Origin: a bacterium
GTDB lineage: Bacteria; Auribacterota; Auribacteria; Auribacterales; Auribacteraceae
Direction of reading: 5' to 3'
NCBI GenBank assembly: GCA_024233545.1
Contig: JACKPL010000001.1
Location: 124,001-188,000 of the forward strand
DNA length: 64,000 nucleotides
The notes under the pieces were generated by a model. The model saw only the letters and a list, made by a program, of their open reading frames with translations. It had not been told where the DNA came from and searched no databases. The position numbers and the translations under genes are program-made. Position 1 is the first letter of the stretch. Every line of letters starts with the position of its first letter. This document shows positions 20,001 through 27,571 of this stretch, piece after piece.

Positions 20001-22447
20001 CTACCGATTCAATTGAATACAACGCATCTGCGCTAGCTTCGCAAATTATGGAACGTGTCCGTTACGGAGGCAATTTGGAAAGTATTCTCGATGCGTTTAA
20101 CGGAATAACTCCTGAGGGGACCGTTTCCGGTGATACAGCGGCAGGGTTTGCAGAAGAATTAAAACGTGTTCTTGCCTTGGACACAGCGCCGGCATATGCA
20201 CGAGGACTTTTTGATGCGGCCGTTGAAGAAAAAAGAACGCAATTAGGAGCTGTCGCTTTAACGAACGAGCAGTTACAAGATGTTGCCGTTAATACCTACC
20301 TTAACCTCCTGCCTCTGGTACGGGAAATGGTAAGCATTATACGAACACGCGGTACTGCTGAAGTAAACCGATTATTAGATGAGATATTTGAACAACACGA
20401 TACCGCACAACTGAAAGCTGAACGGATATTCCGGTTATTCTTCCAAAACATAGTAACGCCGCAATTAGGGAATGCGTTGTCTGTTTTGAAAACATCGTAT
20501 CCGGGGCTTCAGACTGCCGACATTGAGATTACCATAGCCGGAGAACGCCTCGGGTTGCGCAAAGAGATTGAAGGGGCGAAACCGCGGTTAATTCTGGATG
20601 CGAACGCGTTTCGTACTCCTGCGTTGGCATTGACCACTCTCGAACATGAAATATGGCACCAATTCATTGAGCCTGAGATTGTTGGCGCAATGAAGAAGAC
20701 GATTCAGGAAATCAATGCTGAAACCGCTGAAGGCGCAGAGAGGACTGCGGCCCGGCTTCGAGAGGATTTTGTTGAATTGATGATTGTTAATAATGAAATA
20801 TCACGCATTGAAAAGGCTAATCTGGAATTATTTGATAGCGTTGTTTCGCAGTTATTTGACGTAAACAACCGTATCGATGACCGACAGTATTTCCAGAAGG
20901 CATTAAATAGCATCCGCACATTTGAACGAGCTGTCAATACATCTGATACGATACAGCAACTCCTTGAAGCCGTTCGTAATGTCAGTCCTCAAATCGGAGA
21001 ATTTCTCGAAGCTTATATAGGGCAAGCACAAGGTGCAATGAACTTTGATTTCCGCGGAAAGCAGGAATTGAGCAAGGTCCTCAGAGTCTTGGCATTACGC
21101 GAATATGTAAACGAAAAATACGGCAACCAGACATTAAACAGTTTGAGCATTAAAGATTTGGTAACTCTGTTCGATCGTTCTTCCGAAGCGCTATTCCCTC
21201 CGGGAGCGTTAAAGCCGTTTGCCCTGATAGGGCGTGACGAACAGGGCAATCTTGTCCCCATCAATGCACGAGGCGATATCACTGCAGAAGTTACTCGTAC
21301 CCGTGTTGTTTCGGATATCGGTGTAGAGAGGCCGTTGGTCAGTCTAGTGAATTTCGATTTAATTGTCAGTTCTGACAAACAAGGATTGATCACTCAAGAC
21401 AATACTCAAGGGCTTCTTGCAGATACTGATTCCGTTGACCTTGCTGATAAGATTAAAGCCCTTAAACAAGGCCCGAACGGACAGCAAAAAACACTCATTG
21501 TGTATTCACTTGACGTGAATCAGGAAGTAATCCGCCGAAAACTTTCATTACTTGGGTTAACCGTTGAAACCGCTCTTGATACCGCTGCCACATCCGATGC
21601 GGACATAATTGTGGTTGGGCGTAATGATATTGATGCATTGACTGCATCCAATCAGCGCGGGTCATTAAGTGCAGTAGATCGGTTCAATAGGGTTCTGGAC
21701 ATTGTCGAATCTACAATTTATGCAGGAAATGAAGCGGTAAATAGAGTCGACTTTAACGTGCTGGAAAGGAATGAAGAAATTGTCGGTGCGGCAATTGATC
21801 AGGGATTAACATTGGGTGTATCCACTCTTGCAACAACGTTCGACACAATTGAAGACGCGCCGGAAGGAACTACCGTTGAGCTCGGTCAAGACCGTATCAA
21901 CTTCCTCGAAGTGCTTGGCCCTGATGCAATGATTCCCGATGAATTTATCATCAATGTCGTCTCTGAAAAAGTCAGGCCGGAAATATATGCGTGGTTTATT
22001 AAGAATCAAGCAATTAAGAGGCTTGAGAGTTATCAGGCATATTTACAGACACAAGTAGCACAAGCAACTGCTGATCAACCGAACATCGACAGACAGCGTC
22101 TTGAGTTACTGAGCCAAATCGGGCAATTATTGCGTGAACTTCAAGTTGCGCAAGAGCTTGACCGCATTAAAGTACTTGTCGCAGAAGAACGCCAGTTGTT
22201 CGGTCAAATAGGTGACTTCTTGCAGGCAAGCGGGTTGCAGAATCTTTTACAAGCATTCGTTGCGCTAGCTGACAATGTGAGTGTAACAGTTGCGGAATTG
22301 AACGAATTTCGCGGTGTGCAGTTTACTCTAGGTGGCGAAGCCAGCGGGATAGGATTCAAACTGCCGCAACGTCAAATTGATAATGAACTCGGTAATAGTT
22401 TGGGCAACCAGTTAAAAATGCAGAGGCTTTACGAAGAGTCCGCATAA
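11036..22447 (+). CDS. Giant Sec-exported protein with an embedded GlmS-like core
   Basis: One uninterrupted frame of 3,803 codons. A signal peptide (to about residue 29, ending SFAET) directs export. Residues about 50-490 resemble the ChaN/TraB/EreA fold (HIQDAH near 55, VAIEGAEG near 90, GGFHTQGIEE near 455). A C39-like segment has Cys1098 and Cys1101 and His1225/His1228. From about 1320 to 2850 the chain follows GlmS: CGIATA with Cys1322, RGFDNYG, AHTRYKTKGG with NAHH (about 1595), ADTEVIAKLL (about 1665), GGASGTSYN (about 2110), SQSGETG (about 2165), a second SIS-like domain near 2400, and a final helix near 2830. His3204-Glu-Ile-Trp-His3208 is a zincin motif. The remainder is unassigned and partly coiled-coil. 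GlmS makes glucosamine-6-phosphate in the cytosol, so its fold in an exported protein is odd. Function is unknown. Confidence 0.9.
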   Translation: MKRLVLRMWSVLAIALFASGLLLHDSFAETLDQVKIPAQWGKVRSSFEGTDGRLVIHIQDAHCVYEAQKNMMEIIKALVKDYDVELVAIEGAEGLIGNDDITAFPDKNIRKNVADYFMKTGKINGPEYALIEDDVSFVLRGVDNRAMYLDNFNQYLETLPVRENAIRFFEDLLELYTQASEKVFSPQLQEFFNNTAAYQSGSQTLAEYCAYLLEHLNGIGVKENEYPNFNLIARAIEIEKKIDFQQINTEQKSILDKLSQKLPREKASELLSYNLRYKLNQLSPYDYFTIVEKQAEEAGVSLAEFYNLSLYTAYLKIHHRLDANAVTEEIVQIKDRVRDELFSSDEERAFSKMYDLVYRLKQFSALNLSSKELASLRTNKDLEKVVELYSFIEPYATRFNIPLTAVSRASAGIIAQSVPQIDNFFAIARTRDHALVENTLTEMDMEAVDVVVLVAGGFHTQGIEETLEENDVSYITVVPHITGEVDHSVYLKLMFGQQSEYELALRNALGFLAYQSLLSKIPFVDVAAQEVFTKEFQLFSLVGLADASVEGNEELQRQLDEQPAIARQAFLEGLKRTLGDYSARLDGIEILDIAVLVTGERFYKVKINDSTLTFRVATQGQVPSTVAFSAQVLQDLEKIVERNKLGDKAAAGNISIQPVQGEGFDRVSSYAASNSLVGAFTINKGTLESLGADVVDDVFNRIYSAFTAGQAGGVVLRVLANEINQSPLMQGKAPITDIQLENFIRLLDPAAVRTVESTALGTGTVVDFNSPALLMAASLNASQGQLRRVADLPGYQGLVDSGKIHESWNNKEIYVEQTPGGAIANVPVLKYLVSALALPVQDSRFLQYELNEIEGTNYVKFVVRAGNVRPQTPEEMFPQIVNLRALVDESSPVKQVQRVPVGRAFVKIDGATGAVAVVGIDPITNIPSDILAIPVQTIQEKFAEFIAGQEAVAQPGSQLERQVQALRGIQERLNESPVAVIAAFQASPAFFASFIDEVARTAHSYQIDGAPAPFLVEGVLIAQDGIIASEPLTVGYAKQNASDVFATVLGGDIAEARAVYAELADALNRLPVGVREQMSADELYDFFVQAFGEIDENCAACAVASAVTDPNSRFAGLLRDANPELQQQTTDRTFTAALIYAIDKISKGKLPQTNENGQILSSMFAVAKGIEAITKISPVPGQPVLAPTGMSFGTSAEQQITNIANMLQAGDSLILVVREPGKDAHFIHVVAAGQSAVQVFDNLQPEGQQTREIDAKAFFSEYGPILVGLGISLTPSVAVDTVAVARQTEDELGDYTAGITARTAEGVKRLSDEEMLQIECACGIATAKRMTDVRIAEGIQEGRGFDNYGVLAKFALKESDLKALGFRNYSEAVFGGYLNRIQEKLDSVGGNADWSVSRVQTEDGTRLLVLQASSRGIGPETANEDQIDKEINDKFKVILETFFPGKNIRVDVDVKNDRYTIQYADAEKPFVLVSPQSREIIADTAIVNHLETVIGELDQGLAAGDTISDPRNVNVTFEIPSGIASPEQNSIAKNLISELLNGYVVNAYRAENQIEEAVSVDLTQIPDSFVVEQLGNALQALKENPSKFIEPSMHTVLAHTRYKTKGGDRRENAHHAVTKRRFDGIPTEIAVSVGFNGDFETFKVFKNILINKYGESFESTADTEVIAKLLVWMSRDRDEAGNITRTVPGEIAMMRFFRLAETVEALLNASAILKNREGYSQAFRDNLTKKLQAIGVDVENGLLKDHEGNKQYDREKTSPYLLIETIYAAIDRPWIFDDAVIAQDGFFGKKNFFAISEEMRKSFRIKAAATQALKAYPSITDEITGLIYWIAEGKLPKEVEESTQNLRGPEKTRAQQIALEQALEKARGVAVESADQLVNFAEGLKHRPREEWDEAIRDFKSFVENADKAANYFTLTGTNSSISLNISTGQDPHAILSGRFAPKSTNNYLGVSDGQVFLASEIRALGPIIGKVQEKHAAMTNPDNPDEVWLSLARGTVNVVPANPYGIMWVDQDKIDGRNEAETGSEIRVLNALTGEVSRAKPKLVDVKWNVYENEKVRNLSSMFIESSLQAVTMRWTLDALTKQVDGKYTFDETGIREISLENLQKPFIGGASGTSYNALVLGIAEARERGLDFLKMAIDADIIKSSNPAVFIENVANFLIVSQSGETGVSVQNARRAIEAGALVAVVTNRRGSTLDIIAGTSLGTWVTESVDEAAVAATGSNTSQILAARVFALYLSRELGIINDDDVDAYIRDSYDTISQMQGVIDRAQSDTGEVAQAVEKLSEYLSRFGVAFGDYNAFANNNLWVGGTGVGFEVGMEGETKLVETLRKTFRAYPLDSMYAAGVQQTPNFIAPESAIENKAKSIEDMVEIYVQTQDGINRVALFAEDLALSDEDVKLTEEVVFFGGGQHAHTLSHLQNIYFPINEVIMESRLFAKGDAGIAKDALIVALAPSSPEEFDMLKKLITAGHKVILIGEGTLRAQVPGAGIIETVGPDAITSEWVAADLFMKHFSTIRRARDFSTDGSVSKQIDQLKVQAEGIRSLAQSFADENSPNSINARRLVSEVRRKGWNNIEAMAMGKVNELSATEDLAAKLTRATGNQVVAKEAALAKHGYYAPVHPGGITWAYWPNQVANYYSNLEKGLDEIIPRQNYPYPLMTHNENYPIGTMVVITQQDQSNQMIRLLSDQEYAALEANTRAGKEDLIRRPNIVFTTPNGGALESYVMNEYIADALYNGYRADLDAKTNNADNPRGNVFINLQFPIRDDNKTPEELQAIKMRELAKIKEFKERFPDGFVLTIAPQSEIDAGRALGAGLRVEDYSDSIITLPKADSTMALAVQHFLSYKLTQARFVEPLKALNEFYRYLQTKTDIINEGRGPGEQQTPDEFFTEYAMARDATIQSKMLRIIEGTEYGDPNSYKYLENMMFFIFNNVNLDPVISFGTAGISPEVAFRFNLDLIKGLAKVVTNDSMRLGNFIPGTELSIPIQGQTTDSIEYNASALASQIMERVRYGGNLESILDAFNGITPEGTVSGDTAAGFAEELKRVLALDTAPAYARGLFDAAVEEKRTQLGAVALTNEQLQDVAVNTYLNLLPLVREMVSIIRTRGTAEVNRLLDEIFEQHDTAQLKAERIFRLFFQNIVTPQLGNALSVLKTSYPGLQTADIEITIAGERLGLRKEIEGAKPRLILDANAFRTPALALTTLEHEIWHQFIEPEIVGAMKKTIQEINAETAEGAERTAARLREDFVELMIVNNEISRIEKANLELFDSVVSQLFDVNNRIDDRQYFQKALNSIRTFERAVNTSDTIQQLLEAVRNVSPQIGEFLEAYIGQAQGAMNFDFRGKQELSKVLRVLALREYVNEKYGNQTLNSLSIKDLVTLFDRSSEALFPPGALKPFALIGRDEQGNLVPINARGDITAEVTRTRVVSDIGVERPLVSLVNFDLIVSSDKQGLITQDNTQGLLADTDSVDLADKIKALKQGPNGQQKTLIVYSLDVNQEVIRRKLSLLGLTVETALDTAATSDADIIVVGRNDIDALTASNQRGSLSAVDRFNRVLDIVESTIYAGNEAVNRVDFNVLERNEEIVGAAIDQGLTLGVSTLATTFDTIEDAPEGTTVELGQDRINFLEVLGPDAMIPDEFIINVVSEKVRPEIYAWFIKNQAIKRLESYQAYLQTQVAQATADQPNIDRQRLELLSQIGQLLRELQVAQELDRIKVLVAEERQLFGQIGDFLQASGLQNLLQAFVALADNVSVTVAELNEFRGVQFTLGGEASGIGFKLPQRQIDNELGNSLGNQLKMQRLYEESA

Positions 22448-22453
22448 GCATCC

Positions 22454-22523
22454 GCCTGATTATTGGTCAGGCATGCAAAGTTTTCCGGAAAGGCGCTGTT
22501 TTTACAGCGCCTTTTCTTTTTCT
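22454..22523 (+). terminator. Intrinsic terminator of the giant gene
   Basis: The main hairpin pairs AGGCGCTG (22491-22498) with CAGCGCCT (22505-22512) around a 6-base loop and is followed by a T-rich run TTTCTTTTTCT. A smaller hairpin, GCCTGA/TCAGGC at 22454-22472, precedes it. Confidence 0.85.
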
Positions 22524-22749
22524 ATGATGGCATTGCTGTTAAACGATTAAAAAATAACAGAAAAGAATGACGAGAACAGTGCACTTTTATCGGGAATAAT
22601 ACTTATATTGAACTAATTTAACCATCAGCAAAAATGTATTAAATAGGCGGAACCATAGAGTATCGGTTGTTTCTATTGAAACGCAGTTTACGCTGAATAT
22701 AGACATGATCTTAATTTCATAGTTTCCATGACCATAATAGAATCAATTA
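22524..22749. other. AT-rich spacer between convergent genes
   Basis: Nothing beyond the tail of the terminator is recognisable. No gene, repeat or promoter could be supported between the giant gene and rmuC. Confidence 0.4.
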
Positions 22750-24144
22750 TCATGATTCTTTATCGGGCGGTTCCTGATAATGAAGCGTTGTTTGCTGATG
22801 TATCGTCGAATCAGCGTTCTGTTCAGGGATATCCGGGCTGGCAATTTTCCTTGGAAGTGATTCAATTTGTTGGGGAACAGGCACTTCAATATTTGAAGAG
22901 GCGCCGAGTTCATTGAATTTTCTTACTCCGGGCAAAACAGACCGTTCCAGCGAGCCGACGGCATTATTATAGTGCGTAATAGCGCTGGAAAGCCCGCGCT
23001 GAATTTTTCCGAAATGCGACGCAAAAGTTTGAAACCGTTTATAGAGTTCTTTCCCAATATTTCGTATTTCCAGTGCGTTTTTGGTAAGTTGTTCCTGGCG
23101 CCATCCGTAAGAAACCGCCTTAAGAAGCGCGATGAGGGTTGTCGGGGTTGCGAGAATTACATGGTGGTCACGTATGCCGAATTCGATAAGCCCGGGTTCT
23201 TGCTCGAGAGCGGCGCTGAAAAACGATTCGCCGGGGAGAAACATAACGACAAATTCCGGTGTGGGCTCTATCCATTCCCAATATGATTTTTTGCCTAATT
23301 TTGTTAAGTGGTCTTTAATATGCTGAGCATGTCGTTTGAGATGGGTTAAACGGTCTGCATCGTCTTTTGATTCAAGCGCGTCGAGATAAGCTTCGAGCGG
23401 CGCTTTGGAATCGACGATAATATTTTTCCCGTTGGGCAGTTTGATAATCATATCCGGGCGGATTCTATTTTCGCCTGCCTGAACATTATCTTGCGTCACA
23501 AAGTCGCAATATTCTATCATTCCGGCGATTTCGACTACTTTTTTAAGCTGGATTTCTCCCCAGTTTCCGCGTACGGTAGGGGTGCGTAATGCTTTCACTA
23601 AATTAGATGTTTCGCTTTGAAGCAGTTTTTGTGTGTCGGCAAGAGATTTAAGATGCGTATCTAAAGAGGAATATGCAGAAGTCCGCTTTTCTTCGATATC
23701 CTGAACTTTCTGGTCGTATTTTTCTAAAGATTCTTTCAGAGGTTTTACAAGGTTTTGTATTGCGGTTTGCCGCTTTTCCAAATCGGCATGAGCGGATTCC
23801 TGAAATTTTTCCAAAGTTGATTTTGCTAATTCGACAAATGATTTATTGTTGTTTTGCAGGGCATCTGCGGACAAGGCTTTGAACACGGTGGTGAGTTTAG
23901 CTTCAGCTTCGTTTAGGAGCCTGAGTTTTTCTTCGGCATTGTTTTGTTCATTATGTAGCTTTTCTTTGAGGATTGATTCATTGATTCGTGCCTGATTCAA
24001 CTCATTATGCAATTGTGTGTTTTGTTCGGAGAGCACTGCCGCTTGATGTTTTTTTTCCGAAACTGTTTTATGCAGGAATGCGCATATTATTCCTAACCCG
24101 GAAATGCCGATAAGAAGTGTTACTGTTAACCATATTCCATCCAT
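22750..24144 (-). CDS. rmuC: DNA recombination protein RmuC
   Basis: The RmuC layout is complete: one N-terminal membrane anchor (GIWLTVTLLIGISGLGIICAF), a long coiled coil rich in Gln, Glu and Lys (about residues 35-180), then the conserved nuclease-like RmuC domain. This contains RGNWGEIQL, IRPDMIIKLPNGK, VDSKAPLEAY and FLPGESFF. E. coli RmuC limits inversion and rearrangement between short repeats. The start at 24144 fits the anchor and has GGAG 11 bases upstream; the frame is open to 24186, which would overlap the preceding TPR gene. It is the last gene of a three-gene operon. Confidence 0.92.
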   Translation of the reverse strand: MDGIWLTVTLLIGISGLGIICAFLHKTVSEKKHQAAVLSEQNTQLHNELNQARINESILKEKLHNEQNNAEEKLRLLNEAEAKLTTVFKALSADALQNNNKSFVELAKSTLEKFQESAHADLEKRQTAIQNLVKPLKESLEKYDQKVQDIEEKRTSAYSSLDTHLKSLADTQKLLQSETSNLVKALRTPTVRGNWGEIQLKKVVEIAGMIEYCDFVTQDNVQAGENRIRPDMIIKLPNGKNIIVDSKAPLEAYLDALESKDDADRLTHLKRHAQHIKDHLTKLGKKSYWEWIEPTPEFVVMFLPGESFFSAALEQEPGLIEFGIRDHHVILATPTTLIALLKAVSYGWRQEQLTKNALEIRNIGKELYKRFQTFASHFGKIQRGLSSAITHYNNAVGSLERSVLPGVRKFNELGASSNIEVPVPQQIESLPRKIASPDIPEQNADSTIHQQTTLHYQEPPDKES

Positions 24145-24163
24145 GAAGAAAGTGCTCCGGTAT

Positions 24164-25753
24164 TTATTCGTTGTCTGATAATTCAAGTTTGAGGCGATTG
24201 ATTCGTTTGTGTGTTTCTATCACATAATCGTTATATTCATCCGGTGCGCTGTTGATAAAATCAGTGTATGCTTTTAGAGCGGCTTCGTATTTTCCTTGAA
24301 TTTCATATAATAATCCGAGATTTGCGAAGGCGTCCGGAAATGCGGGCATAATCGAGAGTGCATGGGTGAGATTTTTTTCTGCTTCGTCATACTTTTCAAG
24401 TTTCATGAATACTAGTCCGCAGTAATTAAATGCGTAAGCATTTTTAGGGTCTATTTGGATTACTGCATTAAAATCGTGTAGCGCTTTTTCAGTGTTGTTT
24501 GAATACAAATATGCCATTCCGCGATAGTTCAGCGCCTCGCTGTCGGTGGGTACCATAACCAGTGCGGCGGTAAGGTCGGCAATGGCTTCATCGTATGATT
24601 CGAGTTCATAATAGACCATTCCTCTATTGATGAACGCCAAATGGTTTTTAGGATTAAGGCGAATTACTTTGCTGTAACTGGACAAAGCGGCGTTAAAATT
24701 GCCTTGATTGAAATAAATGATTCCAATGTTGTTGTGTGCATCTTCATTTGAAGTGTCGATTTCGAGAATACGGTTAAAATCCCGTAGTGCATTTTCATAG
24801 TCGCCGGAGTTCATAGCGAGCAACCCGCGCATATTGAGAGAGTTGATGTCGGAAGGGGTGTGTTCGAGGACGGTATTGAAGTCGCCGACAGCCTGTTCCG
24901 GTTGATTTGTTTCATAATACAGTACACCTCTTTTGTGATATGTGGGCAAATATAAAGGGTCAAGGGTTATTGCCCGGTTGAAGTCGGCAAGCGCATAATC
25001 CTGCTGTCCGTCGCGCATGTATGCTGTTCCGCGCTGGGTGTAGATGGCGGCATTTTCTCCGTCTAGTTTTATGAGGCGGGAGTAGTCATGAATGGCTTTA
25101 TTGTAGTTTTCTTGGAGCATAAGAGCATCAGCACGGTTTTTGTATGCAAGAGAAAAATGCGAGTTGATAATAAGAGCACTGGTAAAGTCATCAACGGCTT
25201 CTTTGAGCATATTGTGTTGTAAGTAGGCGTAGCCTCGATTATTGAACGCGTCGTAATCCTGATCATTGAGTGCAATGATTTGAGTGAATGCTTCGATTGC
25301 TTGTTGGTTGTTGCCGAGATTGAGCAATGCTACGCCACGGTTGTTGATTGCTTCTGTCAGTAAAGGATCAATCTCAATTGCGCGGTCGAAGTCTTTGAGT
25401 GCCTCAGTAAAATTGCCTTGTGCCATCTGCGCGAAACCGCGATGGTTGCACGCTGGCGCATGAAGGGGGAATATTGACAAAGCCCGTGAGAAATCGTCAA
25501 TTGCTTGAGCATATTTTTGTTGAAGTGAATACGCTATTCCGCGCGTAACATATGCTTCTGCATAATCTGGTTGAAACGAGATGGCCTTGTTGAACTGTTC
25601 TATTGCTTTATCGTATTGTTGGCTACTGAGAAAATCTTTACCGGTTTTGACAAAATTTTCAGGGTCGGTTTCATTTATTAAAGAGGGGCTGGGGGGAGAT
25701 GCAAATACGTATCCACCAAATAATAATAAGATAAAAAAAACACATTTTTTCAT
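24164..25753 (-). CDS. Secreted tetratricopeptide-repeat protein
   Basis: A 529-residue protein with a signal peptide (MKKCVFFILLLFGGYVFA) followed by about fourteen consecutive 34-residue TPR units from residue 33 to near 515. Each unit shows the A..NRG/Y..L....A..DF....(I/L)..DP pattern. Such solenoids are protein-binding scaffolds; this one would work in the periplasm or at the surface. No catalytic domain is attached. It lies between a TPR lipoprotein and rmuC on the same strand with a 16-bp gap to the former, so the two TPR proteins probably work together. Partner proteins are unknown. Confidence 0.88.
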   Translation of the reverse strand: MKKCVFFILLLFGGYVFASPPSPSLINETDPENFVKTGKDFLSSQQYDKAIEQFNKAISFQPDYAEAYVTRGIAYSLQQKYAQAIDDFSRALSIFPLHAPACNHRGFAQMAQGNFTEALKDFDRAIEIDPLLTEAINNRGVALLNLGNNQQAIEAFTQIIALNDQDYDAFNNRGYAYLQHNMLKEAVDDFTSALIINSHFSLAYKNRADALMLQENYNKAIHDYSRLIKLDGENAAIYTQRGTAYMRDGQQDYALADFNRAITLDPLYLPTYHKRGVLYYETNQPEQAVGDFNTVLEHTPSDINSLNMRGLLAMNSGDYENALRDFNRILEIDTSNEDAHNNIGIIYFNQGNFNAALSSYSKVIRLNPKNHLAFINRGMVYYELESYDEAIADLTAALVMVPTDSEALNYRGMAYLYSNNTEKALHDFNAVIQIDPKNAYAFNYCGLVFMKLEKYDEAEKNLTHALSIMPAFPDAFANLGLLYEIQGKYEAALKAYTDFINSAPDEYNDYVIETHKRINRLKLELSDNE

Positions 25754-25769
25754 AGAGCTTCTCTAAAAT

Positions 25770-26690
25770 TTATTGCGAATATAACCATCTATAAATCAGT
25801 TCTTTAATGGAATTTGCCCGAGATTGGTCGATGTTTTGGAGAATATAGTAATGCTCGAGCGTTTTTTCTCGGTTCCCGCTAAAGAAATATGCGGTACATA
25901 AATTATTGTGAATCAAAGGATTATTCGGATCGAGCGCCAGCGCTTTTTCAAGGTATATGATGCTTTTGGGGTAATTTTCACTATGCGCATAAACTGTGCC
26001 GAGCCGAATATACGTATCGGTGATATCAAAGAGAGGATAAGCGGCAGTATTTGCATTTTTCAATGCTTCATCATAAGCCGTTAATGCCGGAGGGTAGAGT
26101 TTTTCCGCTTGATATAGTTCGCCTCGAATTTTATATCCTTCAGGGACTTGGGGGTTGCAGTCGATGTATTCGGTAATGATACGGTGCGCTTGATTAAATT
26201 TTTCCAACCGGAGATAAACTCGTGCAAGTTCAAAAGTAATTTCTTCTTTTTCTGCGGAGTGAGTCGATAATTTGTATGCATTTTGGAGCGGCCTCACGGC
26301 TTTTTTGTCTCGGTCAAGCGCACAATATGATTGTGCGGTAATGAGAAAAAGTGAAGCGGTGGGGTTACATTTTTTTAACCCGCGTTTAGCAATATGTAAT
26401 GCGTCTTCGGGTTGTCCTAATATAAGATATATTTGCGCGCATTTTACATAGGAGTCGCTTTCGTTAGGATAATGTTTTGAATAGTCGCTCAGGAGTGTGA
26501 GGTAGCGGCGCAGGAGTGCTCTGTCGGAAGCCGCCGTATGGATATTGAGGCTGATGGGGTTTGTTTTGTTAAATTGCGCTAGATTTTCATATGCCGCGTC
26601 GGGAGTGGACAGCGTTTCAGTATGCCGATTTGTAGAACATCCTGCTATTAACAAAATAATAATACATAAGTAAACTGAATGCGTTTGCAT
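25770..26690 (-). CDS. TPR-containing lipoprotein
   Basis: A 306-residue protein. The N-terminus is a lipoprotein signal with lipobox LIAGC (Cys18), so the mature protein is expected to be lipid-anchored in the envelope. It contains six or seven TPR-like helices pairs between about residues 60 and 290, clearest in SIIYLEKALALDPNNPL and ALTAYDEALKNA. AGGGA lies just ahead of the ATG. It is the first gene of the operon with the secreted TPR protein and rmuC. A scaffold or assembly role is inference. Confidence 0.85.
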   Translation of the reverse strand: MQTHSVYLCIIILLIAGCSTNRHTETLSTPDAAYENLAQFNKTNPISLNIHTAASDRALLRRYLTLLSDYSKHYPNESDSYVKCAQIYLILGQPEDALHIAKRGLKKCNPTASLFLITAQSYCALDRDKKAVRPLQNAYKLSTHSAEKEEITFELARVYLRLEKFNQAHRIITEYIDCNPQVPEGYKIRGELYQAEKLYPPALTAYDEALKNANTAAYPLFDITDTYIRLGTVYAHSENYPKSIIYLEKALALDPNNPLIHNNLCTAYFFSGNREKTLEHYYILQNIDQSRANSIKELIYRWLYSQ

Positions 26691-26909
26691 AATCCCTAAT
26701 TGTTATTATTGCTTACACTGCCTATAGAACTATACTAAACTTTGTGATAATACAATAACTCAACAGGCAGTTTTTTTCATTAGAAACTTTTAAAAGAATA
26801 TTTATAATAAGAAATATTCTTGATTTTTATTTGTTTTTGCCGTTATTTCTTATAAATAAGTACAGTTACTATTTTTAATAATGCGGTGTAATACAAAAAG
26901 CAGAAAAAT

Positions 26910-27557
26910 ATGCATGAGCAAGTCATAATTTTAACGCACTATCCACATCCCGGCAAAGTGAAAACACACCTTATCCCGTCAGTAGGCGCCGCTGTAGCGG
27001 CTGAATTGCATCGCAAAATGACAGAGCATATCTTGGATACAGTACTCAAAATGAGAAAATCTCGGCGAATTGGAGTTATTATCGGATATAGCGGTACAGA
27101 TGATGAAACAATGCGGGAATGGCTCGGAGAGAATTTCGCATATCATCCTCAGCCTGAAGGAACATTAAACGATAAACTGTCATACTTTCTAGAAGTGTAT
27201 GGCAGGCAACAGTTTTCCACATTAATTATTGAAAATGATTGCCCTGATTTGTCGGTACAGGTTTTGACAGAGGCATTTGAAACGCTTAAAACCCATGATA
27301 TGGTTTTCGGTCCGACGCATGATGGCGGTTATTACTTAATTGGGATGAAACAGTATATACAGGAGGTTTTAACCGATAATGCTTGGCAAACGCATGGCGT
27401 TTTCAAGAAGATTATGGAAATAGTTCGGCAAACCGATATTTCGTGCGCATGCCTGAAACAGCTCCATAATGTTGGGCATCCTGACAATTTATTCCTCTGC
27501 GAACAGTATCTTAGCGTCAGAAAACAATCCGATTCCGAAGACAGCCGAAACGAATAA
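26910..27557 (+). CDS. DUF2064 / TIGR04282-type GT-A transferase
   Basis: A 215-residue protein of the small GT-A family often annotated as rSAM/selenodomain-associated transferase 1. The opening VIILTHYPHPGKVKTHL loop corresponds to the nucleotide-binding loop, and FGPTHDGGYYLIGM is the family signature. The usual GSDCPDL metal-binding motif reads ENDCPDL, so two positions differ from the norm while the Asp and the CPD core remain. Activity could be altered. The gene is divergent from the TPR operon and converges on the GT39 gene. No selenium or radical SAM genes are adjacent. Confidence 0.8.
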   Translation: MHEQVIILTHYPHPGKVKTHLIPSVGAAVAAELHRKMTEHILDTVLKMRKSRRIGVIIGYSGTDDETMREWLGENFAYHPQPEGTLNDKLSYFLEVYGRQQFSTLIIENDCPDLSVQVLTEAFETLKTHDMVFGPTHDGGYYLIGMKQYIQEVLTDNAWQTHGVFKKIMEIVRQTDISCACLKQLHNVGHPDNLFLCEQYLSVRKQSDSEDSRNE

Positions 27558-27571
27558 ATGTATAGGGTGAA

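Noticed and set aside
22454..22472. First hairpin after the giant gene as a separate terminator
   Set aside because: Six-base stem with no T run; the adjacent second hairpin has all the features.
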